Assembly (NCBI GenBank): GCA_964412235.1
Contig: CAYPNT010000043.1
Coordinates: forward strand, 1-22,898
DNA length: 22,898 nt
Direction of reading: 5' to 3'
Source of the DNA: JAYZQT01 sp964412235
GTDB taxonomy: Bacteria > Pseudomonadota > Alphaproteobacteria > MPNO01 > UBA830
The notes beneath the pieces are model-generated. The model had not been told where the DNA came from. It did no database searches and worked only from the letters and a program-made list of their open reading frames with translations. Positions 17,565-22,898 of the stretch are shown here, one piece after another (position 1 is the stretch's first letter; every line of letters begins with the position of its first letter). The translations under genes and the position numbers were made by a program.

Positions 17565-17695
17565 CACCAGAAAGAACTGTGATCCTTTTTGTGTGGAGTT
17601 TTTAGGTAAACGCCAATTCTCGGCTACATTTCGATCAAGCTTTATCGCGATAGTGTTTATTTTTCACGCTCTGAAGACTTTTATCAGAAGGCGAT

Positions 17696-17718
17696 TAGTG
17701 AACTGACTTGGTTCACTA
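17696..17718. repeat. Perfect 8-bp hairpin between convergent ptsN and methyltransferase genes
   Basis: TAGTGAAC (17696-17703) and GTTCACTA (17711-17718) are perfect inverted repeats with a 7-base loop. It lies in the 189-base gap between two converging genes, the place for a bidirectional terminator, but there is no T-run on either side. It may act with a termination factor or be fortuitous. Confidence 0.4.
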
Positions 17719-17753
17719 CATAAACTGGATATTCAAATAGCGCGTCACTAAAC

Positions 17754-18395
17754 CTATATTGCTTGACCAGTGACGACAAAGAGGGGGTCTGTTTTATATT
17801 TATTTGGTGAAATATTAGTAAAACTTACCTCTCGAAAATTCATCGTGCTTTCTAGATATTCCATAACCAGTTTTCCATGTCCTTCAGAATCTAAAGCTCT
17901 CCATATTGCGACCGCCTTTGTGGGAAACATGCGATTTGAAAACGATACTATTACAGAACCGCCCGGTTTGAGGATCCGAGCAACTTCAGAAAATACGCTT
18001 AAAGGGTCAGTTAGATACTGCACAGAAACGGAAATTAAACACACATCGTACGTGTTGTTTCTCAGCGGGAGTTGTGCTGTTTTGTTCAGGTTTTGTACAA
18101 AATAATTGTCTAGTATTAGGTTCGCAGCCAATTCCTCTTCATTCATTCCATGACCGACTACCTTCGCTGGTTTTATGGACTCCGGTAAGTGTGATGTCCA
18201 ACTGGACATAAGATCTAACACGACAGAATTTTCTGTTATAAGAGGTTTACAGAATTCCGACAGTGCGAGGCGTGCTTCATCGTCTATGTGGTGAACAAGG
18301 CGGGGCGCGCGGTAGAAATTCTCGTCAGGCGATTCATCAAGACGCTCAAATAATTTGGATCCTGTGGCTCCAAATTCCGTATAAGGTCCTTTCAT
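17754..18395 (-). CDS. Class I SAM-dependent methyltransferase (type 11-like)
   Basis: A 213-residue protein with a methyltransferase-11-like layout. Motif I is VVLDLMSSWTSHLPE (58-71), where the usual GxGxG loop is replaced by Met-Ser-Ser-Trp. A second strand VVGHGMNEEEL (79-89) follows, then YDVCLISVSVQYLTDP (116-131) and the ILKPGGSVIVSFSNRM (141-156) strand. The LDLMSSW(x)SHLPE form is known in a bacterial/plastid-type subgroup of unknown substrate. The ATG at 18395 shares one base with the aldolase TAA (TAATG on the coding strand), so translation is probably coupled to the upstream aldolase. The substrate cannot be inferred from sequence; a small molecule is more likely than nucleic acid given the context. 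Confidence 0.82.
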   Translation of the reverse strand: MKGPYTEFGATGSKLFERLDESPDENFYRAPRLVHHIDDEARLALSEFCKPLITENSVVLDLMSSWTSHLPESIKPAKVVGHGMNEEELAANLILDNYFVQNLNKTAQLPLRNNTYDVCLISVSVQYLTDPLSVFSEVARILKPGGSVIVSFSNRMFPTKAVAIWRALDSEGHGKLVMEYLESTMNFREVSFTNISPNKYKTDPLFVVTGQAI

Positions 18396-19114
18396 TAATA
18401 AAAACTTTTTGGATTGGCTCGGCTTTCAAAGTATTCCCACGCCCGTTCCATAGCTAGTGCACCAACCAATGTCTCCGGCGTAAGAGAGATTTCCTCCGCG
18501 CTTAAGAATTTAACATCCCCCAAGGGCATCGCTTGCAACTGAAGTTTGGCATTAACCTGGGTATATATGGCTGTTAACACTGCAGCCCTAATGTTTTCTG
18601 CACCAATAGCACAACCGTGTCCACGCATAAGAACTACAGCGGCATTTCCCATTTTATCAGCAAGATCTCTACCTTGTTTCATATTAGTGACCAATAAGGA
18701 GGTACCGCCAAATTTTTCTTCAATATCCCAAACTGGGACATGTTCGCCGATAACTCCGGTTACATGCATCAAAGGGCGTAGCGGCGTATTTGTGACACTA
18801 AACGGGATAATTGCATGGGAATGATTGTGGACTACCGCATTTACATCTTCGCGTTTTTCGAAAATAGCGCCATGAATATGTCTTTCGGCGTAGGGCTTTC
18901 GCGTGTCGTCGCCAATTATTTCTCCTGTGAGAGAAAATTCCATTATGTCTTCGATCGTCACAAGCTCTGGACTTCTTGAGCGAGACATCAGGTAACGATC
19001 GTTGTGTTCTGGGTGGCGTACGCTTATATGCCCAAACGCGTCAACAACATCTTCCCGCGCTAGTATCTGATTTGCGATCACAATTTCTTGTAGGAGGTTG
19101 ACGAGACTCGACAT
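18395..19114 (-). CDS. Class II aldolase/adducin-family protein
   Basis: A 239-residue member of the zinc-dependent class II (fuculose-phosphate-type) aldolase/adducin family. Zn ligands are visible as His96 and His98 (VVHNHSH) and His166 (RGHGCAIG), with the candidate acid Glu77 in AERHIHGAIF. The N-terminal DAFGHISVRHPEHNDRYLMSR and the IIGEHVPVW-type region match decarboxylating/aldol-cleaving members usually found in catabolic clusters. The phosphate-binding residues of true sugar-phosphate aldolases are not evident, so the substrate may be a non-phosphorylated hydroxy acid. A strong AAGGAG (19125-19120) sits five bases before the ATG. It is first in a two-gene unit with the methyltransferase and diverges from the esterase at 19334. 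Confidence 0.9.
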   Translation of the reverse strand: MSSLVNLLQEIVIANQILAREDVVDAFGHISVRHPEHNDRYLMSRSRSPELVTIEDIMEFSLTGEIIGDDTRKPYAERHIHGAIFEKREDVNAVVHNHSHAIIPFSVTNTPLRPLMHVTGVIGEHVPVWDIEEKFGGTSLLVTNMKQGRDLADKMGNAAVVLMRGHGCAIGAENIRAAVLTAIYTQVNAKLQLQAMPLGDVKFLSAEEISLTPETLVGALAMERAWEYFESRANPKSFY

Positions 19115-19137
19115 GTTTTCTCCTTATTTTTTGGTTA

Positions 19138-19188
19138 TGTTACTAGATTTCTATCAAAACTTTCGAAGGTTTCTTTTCTGTTACTAGA
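19138..19188. repeat. Direct repeats flanking an imperfect palindrome in a divergent promoter region
   Basis: TGTTACTAGA occurs at 19138-19147 and again at 19179-19188 (41 bases apart, close to four helical turns). Between them AAACTTTCGAAGGTTT at 19157-19172 is a palindrome with one mismatched pair. The gap separates the divergent aldolase and esterase genes, so this could be an operator for a regulator of both. No regulator gene is adjacent. Confidence 0.4.
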
Positions 19189-19333
19189 CACGGAACCTTA
19201 AACGTCAAAGACACCTTTTTATGGTCATTAGAATTTGTTTACAGAAACTCGAGAAACAGAAAACCGTTGATTCAAGCATTGGAATAATAGTGCTCTACGA
19301 TAGCTGAATTAACTTTGTTAGAAAATTACGAAC

Positions 19334-20302
19334 ATGAAACAAAAAAATCCTATACTACACCCGCAAGTCGAGAAATTTCTGTCCGGGATGCCGGGTATTG
19401 AACCAGACTCAATTTGGGAAATGCCTGTTTCGGAATTTAGAAATCTCTTTGAACAGATGGCTACCTCGCGAGTAGCAGAAAAAGTTCCGGTCAATAGTGT
19501 GACGACAATCAATATACCGGGCCCGGCTAGCCTGATAGAAGCGAGGATATATGAGCCACTATCCTTGAAGGGGGCGAATAAACAAAATGTGCCACTCTTA
19601 GTTTATTTTCATGGAGGTGGGCACGTAGTGGGTAGTATTGATAGCCATGATAGCGTGGCGCGATTTCTTTGCGCTGATGCAGATTGCATTGTTGCGTCCG
19701 TAGATTATCGGCTCGCGCCAGAGAATAAATTTCCCGCCGCGATAGAAGACGGGTATGCCGCTATAACATGGCTCGCAACTAATTGCGGGAGTTTCGGTTG
19801 TGGAAGCGGCCCCCTTATTGTTGCAGGTGATAGTGCGGGCGGTAATATTGCCGCCGTGATAGCGTTACTGGCTCGTGATGATATAGACGGGCCAAAAATA
19901 GACTTGCAAATACTTTTCTACCCGGTGACCGATTATTCGTGCTCCTCCAATTCTTATAAATTCTTTGGTACAGGATACGGAGGGTTAACCGAGGAAAGAA
20001 TGCGTTGGTTTCAAAGTCACTATCTTCCGAATAATTCATATGCTGACGATTGGCGGGCTTCCCCCATAAAGGCGCCAGATCTTTCAGGGCTACCAAGAGC
20101 TCTGATTATTACAGCGGAATGTGATGTGTTGCATGACGAAGGAGCGGAATATGCAAAGGCACTCGAGAAGATGGGATCCGAAGTGGAATACATAAACTGG
20201 CCCGGAATGATTCACGGGTTTGTCGGTTCCGCGGCAATATTTGATGAAGGAAAGGCCGCGCTTAGACTAACAGCGCGCCGTATTCAAGCAATTACTAAGT
20301 AG
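19334..20302 (+). CDS. HSL-family (type IV) alpha/beta hydrolase/esterase
   Basis: A 322-residue hormone-sensitive-lipase-type carboxylesterase. The oxyanion motif HGGG is at 93-96, YRLAPENKFPAAIEDG at 125-140, the nucleophile elbow GDSAGG at 165-170 with Ser167, the acid Asp264 in ECDVLHDEG, and His294 in GMIHGF. All catalytic parts are present, so it should hydrolyse acyl esters of small alcohols or lactones. There is no signal peptide. Family IV members often sit in degradative clusters. Here it is divergent from the aldolase/methyltransferase pair and convergent with the LLM/hydrolase pair, so a joint role in breaking down one compound class is plausible but unproven. The ribosome binding site is weak. 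The 51-base gap to the next gene shows no terminator hairpin. Confidence 0.93.
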   Translation: MKQKNPILHPQVEKFLSGMPGIEPDSIWEMPVSEFRNLFEQMATSRVAEKVPVNSVTTINIPGPASLIEARIYEPLSLKGANKQNVPLLVYFHGGGHVVGSIDSHDSVARFLCADADCIVASVDYRLAPENKFPAAIEDGYAAITWLATNCGSFGCGSGPLIVAGDSAGGNIAAVIALLARDDIDGPKIDLQILFYPVTDYSCSSNSYKFFGTGYGGLTEERMRWFQSHYLPNNSYADDWRASPIKAPDLSGLPRALIITAECDVLHDEGAEYAKALEKMGSEVEYINWPGMIHGFVGSAAIFDEGKAALRLTARRIQAITK

Positions 20303-20353
20303 ATACAAAAATAATGTAGGGTGTTGTCACAAGAGCCTAAAATATTTAAAAAG

Positions 20354-21187
20354 TCAGCTGATTTGGATTGCGGCGGCGTCTTTTTTGAATTTGTTCAAAA
20401 GGTTGGCGGTTTGTGCCGGCTTTTCGAGATGTGGGCTATGACCACAACCATCCATTATTTCCAAGCGAGCATTACCAAGGCAACGCCCGTATGCCTCTGC
20501 GTGGCTTCTCGGTACCAATGAATCCCGAGATCCGTGGATTACTAATGCCGGAGCCGTGTATCGGTATAACCTGCTTTTAAGACGGCGGTGGTGCAGGTAG
20601 GGGGGGTTAAAACCAATCCGAGAGAGTAAGCGGTAGGTTTTGTATCGTAGCAACTCCTGTTCAATCTTACCCCGACCATCCGGGAAAAGTGCACGCCCGA
20701 CCTCGTATTCTGAATTTCCAAATAGCAGCGTTCTTAGGTTCGCTAGAGAGGTACCGTCAACAGGGTGCGCTTCCCAAAAAAGGTCTGCTATTGGGTCACC
20801 GGGAATGAATAATCCGGCGGCGCCAATGAGGGATAAAGATAAAAGTTTGTCTGGATGTCGTACGGCAATTTCAGCAGCTATCCACCCACCCAAATCACTA
20901 CCCACAAGATTAATCTTTTCAAGACCCAACTTGTCAAACAACTCTATATAATGAAAAACGACGTCCTCAATAGTATCGATATCTTCGTTTTCTTCTGTCT
21001 CTGAACAACCAGGATGGGCAGGAGCAACCATACTAAAGTCTACTGAAAGTTTCTGGTGAAATTCTAGTGGTTCACTTGACGCACCATGAAGATCGGCAAG
21101 TCCATGCAGGTAAACTAACGGTGCTCCATTGCCTTGCTCAAAAAGCCATACTGAGCGGTCGCGTAGGTCGATTGAGCGAAAACTCAT
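20354..21187 (-). CDS. Alpha/beta hydrolase with Asp at the nucleophile elbow
   Basis: A 277-residue alpha/beta hydrolase. HGL (28-30) starts the oxyanion region and APAHPGCSETEENEDID follows. The elbow reads LVGSDLGGWIAAE (94-106): the canonical G-x-Nuc-x-G position holds Asp98 instead of Ser, confirmed in the DNA as ggt-agt-gat-ttg-ggt. The other triad members look intact: Asp222 (HGSRDSLVP) and His250 (GCGHSPHLEKP). An Asp nucleophile is the arrangement of haloalkane dehalogenases and epoxide hydrolases, although the Trp after the nucleophile in those families is Leu99 here. Ser97 is adjacent but one place off. The gene overlaps the LLM monooxygenase stop by 4 bases (ATGA), so the two are surely co-translated and probably act in sequence. 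Confidence 0.9.
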   Translation of the reverse strand: MSFRSIDLRDRSVWLFEQGNGAPLVYLHGLADLHGASSEPLEFHQKLSVDFSMVAPAHPGCSETEENEDIDTIEDVVFHYIELFDKLGLEKINLVGSDLGGWIAAEIAVRHPDKLLSLSLIGAAGLFIPGDPIADLFWEAHPVDGTSLANLRTLLFGNSEYEVGRALFPDGRGKIEQELLRYKTYRLLSRIGFNPPYLHHRRLKSRLYRYTAPALVIHGSRDSLVPRSHAEAYGRCLGNARLEIMDGCGHSPHLEKPAQTANLLNKFKKDAAAIQIS

Positions 21188-22428
21188 TCCGCTGCTCCGT
21201 CTAATGAGATCTCGTCCAACTGTGGGTATTTTATTGAAAATAGGTCGGCAGAATCTTTTCGCAACTTTGGAGCAACTTGCTCCGCAAATAATCTCATGCT
21301 TTTACGGGCGAGCTCTGGTTTCATGTTTCCAAAATGGAATTGGATTAGGAATCTCCCAATTTGAGCTTCTTCTATCAGATCCCACAGTTTAGAATGCACA
21401 GTCTCAGGGCTTCCGACGATAATTGATGCCTTTGAATCGAGGTCCTCCCAGTCCACAGCATCGCCTAACATTTCCGAACCTGGTTCTGAATTTTTCAGGT
21501 ATCCTTCCCAGGACTTAACAGATTGCGAAGGCACTCCCGCTCCAAATGTTAGTGTTCTTCCGGTTCGTCGTAGGTGCCCCTTTAAACAATTTCGAAGAAA
21601 ATACCAGATTCCTTCTTCAGATTCTGCTTTAGCCTGTTCGTCTGTTTCACTGACGTACACCGAAATCAGTACGCCAAAACGAAACGGATGGTATCGGTCT
21701 TTGTGTTCCTTCAAGATTTTTGCAAAACCCTCTCGCGCCATGCGTGTTGCTGCACCATGGGTGCGTGATGAAAGAAAATAATCAAACCCCCGCTTTGCTA
21801 CTTCTTGCATTGTTTCCGCCGAAAGGGCGCCGGGTACCCATACGGGGGGGTGGGGAGTTTGGCGCGGTTTTGGCCAAATATTCACGTAACGTAAAGGATA
21901 ACAAGGCCCCTCATGTTCAAAAGGACCATCGTCCGTCCATGTACGCACGATTAGGTCAATGGACTCCCAAAACTGTCTTCGGGCTTTCGGTGAAGAGACC
22001 TGATAATTATATGCCTCGGGCCCGCCACCTACCGCAAAACCAGCTACAAGACGACCGCCCGTGATCGAGTCAATCATCGCATATTCCTCGGCGACGCGGA
22101 GGGGGTTTAGATGCAAGGGTAACAAATTACCCAACACGACTATCTTTGCCCGAGACGTCCGCTGCGTAAGAGCTGCCGCGATAATGTTTGGAGAAGGCAT
22201 TAAACCATATATATTTTGGTGGTGTTCGTTCAAAACTAAGCCATCAAACCCTAGTTCTTCGCCATACACTAATTGGTCAATATACTCCTGATACAAGCCA
22301 TCTGTCTTTTCCCTATCCCAGAGTTTATTGGGTACGGTCACCCAACCCGTATCGTATGTCTCGTCAAAATCATGAGGGAGGTATGGGTAGGACATGAAGT
22401 GCCAACAATGTAATTCTACTGGGTGCAT
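21184..22428 (-). CDS. LLM-class flavin-dependent oxidoreductase (luciferase-like monooxygenase)
   Basis: A 414-residue TIM-barrel monooxygenase of the bacterial luciferase/alkanesulfonate monooxygenase superfamily, which uses reduced FMN (or F420 in some groups) and oxygen. Typical elements are GEELGFDGLVLNEHH (56-70), PSPNIIAAALTQRT, LGNLLPLHLNPLRVAEEYAMID (98-119), SGGR-like ITGGRLVAGFAVGG, and WPKPRQTPHPPVWVPG. It lacks a flavin reductase partner in the window, so FMNH2 would come from elsewhere. The ATG start is supported by GGAG seven bases upstream. The stop overlaps the downstream alpha/beta hydrolase by 4 bases. Pairs of LLM monooxygenase and hydrolase occur in degradation of ketones, terpenes and related compounds; here the substrate is unknown. 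Confidence 0.93.
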   Translation of the reverse strand: MHPVELHCWHFMSYPYLPHDFDETYDTGWVTVPNKLWDREKTDGLYQEYIDQLVYGEELGFDGLVLNEHHQNIYGLMPSPNIIAAALTQRTSRAKIVVLGNLLPLHLNPLRVAEEYAMIDSITGGRLVAGFAVGGGPEAYNYQVSSPKARRQFWESIDLIVRTWTDDGPFEHEGPCYPLRYVNIWPKPRQTPHPPVWVPGALSAETMQEVAKRGFDYFLSSRTHGAATRMAREGFAKILKEHKDRYHPFRFGVLISVYVSETDEQAKAESEEGIWYFLRNCLKGHLRRTGRTLTFGAGVPSQSVKSWEGYLKNSEPGSEMLGDAVDWEDLDSKASIIVGSPETVHSKLWDLIEEAQIGRFLIQFHFGNMKPELARKSMRLFAEQVAPKLRKDSADLFSIKYPQLDEISLDGAAE

Positions 22429-22497
22429 TCTTCATCTCCGTTTAATTTTCTCAAATACCCATACTGAACCGAAAAAATTGCTCTTGAGTTTATTTCT

Positions 22498-22503
22498 TGT
22501 CAA
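22498..22503 (-). promoter_or_regulatory. Consensus -35 box upstream of the LLM monooxygenase gene
   Basis: TTGACA on the minus strand, about 70 bases before the start codon. The position 17 bases downstream (CAATTT) is a poor -10, so the promoter is uncertain. It lies between the tRNA-Ala terminator and the gene, where a promoter is expected. Confidence 0.3.
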
Positions 22504-22550
22504 GGCTGCGCGTGGCGATTGGTCAAACCCTGGGAAGGAAATAAAAAGTA

Positions 22551-22582
22551 AAAAGGTCTAGCAAAAAAAAGCTAGACCTTTT
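22551..22582 (-). terminator. Rho-independent terminator after tRNA-Ala
   Basis: AAAAGGTCTAGC (22551-22562) and GCTAGACCTTTT (22571-22582) form a perfect 12-bp stem around an 8-base A/T loop. On the minus strand the stem follows the tRNA 3' end by a few bases and is followed by a T-rich tract (TTACTTTTTATTT). It separates the tRNA from the LLM operon. The structure is symmetric, with T-runs on both sides, so it could also stop plus-strand transcription. Confidence 0.85.
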
Positions 22583-22586
22583 TTAT

Positions 22587-22662
22587 TGGTGGAGCCAATC
22601 GGAATCGAACCGACGACCTCTTGACTGCCAGTCAAGCGCTCTCCCAACTGAGCTATGGCCCC
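22587..22662 (-). tRNA. tRNA-Ala(GGC)
   Basis: A 76-base tRNA with encoded CCA on the minus strand. The acceptor GGGGCCA pairs with TGGCTCC, including the G3-U70 wobble that identifies alanine tRNAs. The D-arm has AGCTCAGTTGGGAGAGC. The anticodon stem CTTGA/TCAAG encloses CTGGCAG, giving anticodon GGC (reads GCC/GCU). The T-loop is TTCGATT. It is followed directly by a strong hairpin terminator. No obvious consensus promoter was seen upstream in 22663-22898. Confidence 0.97.
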
Positions 22663-22758
22663 AAAATGTATTTTCCTTAGCCTTTTATTTTGCTGATTTC
22701 CTCTGCAAACAAACTAGTTATGTTAATGGTCGCGGGTCACATGGCTGATCGCACTATC

Positions 22759-22774
22759 TACCGTAATGACGGTA
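22759..22774. repeat. Small perfect inverted repeat upstream of tRNA-Ala
   Basis: TACCGT (22759-22764) and ACGGTA (22769-22774) pair around AATG. The surrounding 22663-22898 stretch holds no open reading frame of note and no clear promoter for the tRNA. The repeat may be fortuitous at this length. Confidence 0.3.
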
Positions 22775-22898
22775 AATGAGCAACATTATCATCAAGTCCG
22801 AATGTTTATTAACCACCTAATTTGAGGGTGTTGCGCAGCTATTACAGCTGGCTAAATTTGTCCTCATTACGTTATAGTATCAAAGTCTAATTTTCTTT

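Noticed and set aside
17643..17652. TATCGCGATA palindrome between ptsN and the methyltransferase gene
   Set aside because: A 10-base palindrome without flanking symmetry is expected by chance and no regulator site is recognisable.
22551..22662. tRNA-Ala as an integration site for an accessory island
   Set aside because: No integrase, no duplicated tRNA 3' end and no abrupt composition change is visible; the adjacent hairpin is an ordinary terminator.

Overview
The window looks like a chromosomal piece of an alphaproteobacterium with a fairly AT-rich genome (mid-40s % GC by eye), probably a free-living Rhodospirillales-like lineage. The taxonomic evidence is the gene order nrnC-kdsD-lptC-lptA-lptB-rpoN-ptsN, an NrnC-type diribonuclease, an FzlA-type cell-division GST, a UppP/NDUFA9-like pair, and a glutamate synthase operon with the small subunit first. 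Coding density is high. There are no transposases, integrases, phage genes, CRISPR arrays or recognisable defence genes. No gene-free stretch exceeds 300 bases; the longest are 8891-9175 and 22663-22898.

Layout. Positions 1-375 (minus) hold the N-terminal part of a family-4-like glycosyltransferase that runs off the left edge. It diverges from a small alpha/beta hydrolase (447-1214, plus). Next is a minus-strand block, read right to left: gltD, gltB, an fzlA-like GST and a frameshifted SDR/epimerase gene. The SDR stop codon interlocks with that of the hydrolase. uppP (plus) and a complex I NDUFA9-like gene (minus) converge at 9976/9993. A tRNA-Leu(CAG) follows at 11068.

The central block, 11229-17564 (plus), is the envelope/nitrogen-PTS cluster: nrnC, kdsD (Kdo precursor synthesis), lptC, lptA and lptB (LPS export, with overlapping reading frames), rpoN (sigma-54) and ptsN (EIIA-Ntr). 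The hpf gene that often sits between rpoN and ptsN is absent. LptA carries a visible internal tandem duplication.

The right third, 17754-22428, is accessory metabolism. It has a class II aldolase and a methyltransferase with touching reading frames (minus), a divergent HSL-type esterase (plus), and a translationally coupled pair of an LLM-class flavin monooxygenase and an alpha/beta hydrolase (minus). The last hydrolase has Asp where the family normally has its Ser nucleophile. A tRNA-Ala(GGC) with a strong hairpin terminator closes the window.

The most interesting signals are the LLM monooxygenase/Asp-nucleophile hydrolase pair with the neighbouring aldolase, methyltransferase and esterase; the duplicated LptA; the +1 shift at a GGG-TGA site in the SDR gene; and an operator-like repeat arrangement in the 19115-19333 divergent promoter region. 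I did not find a clear-cut novel system.
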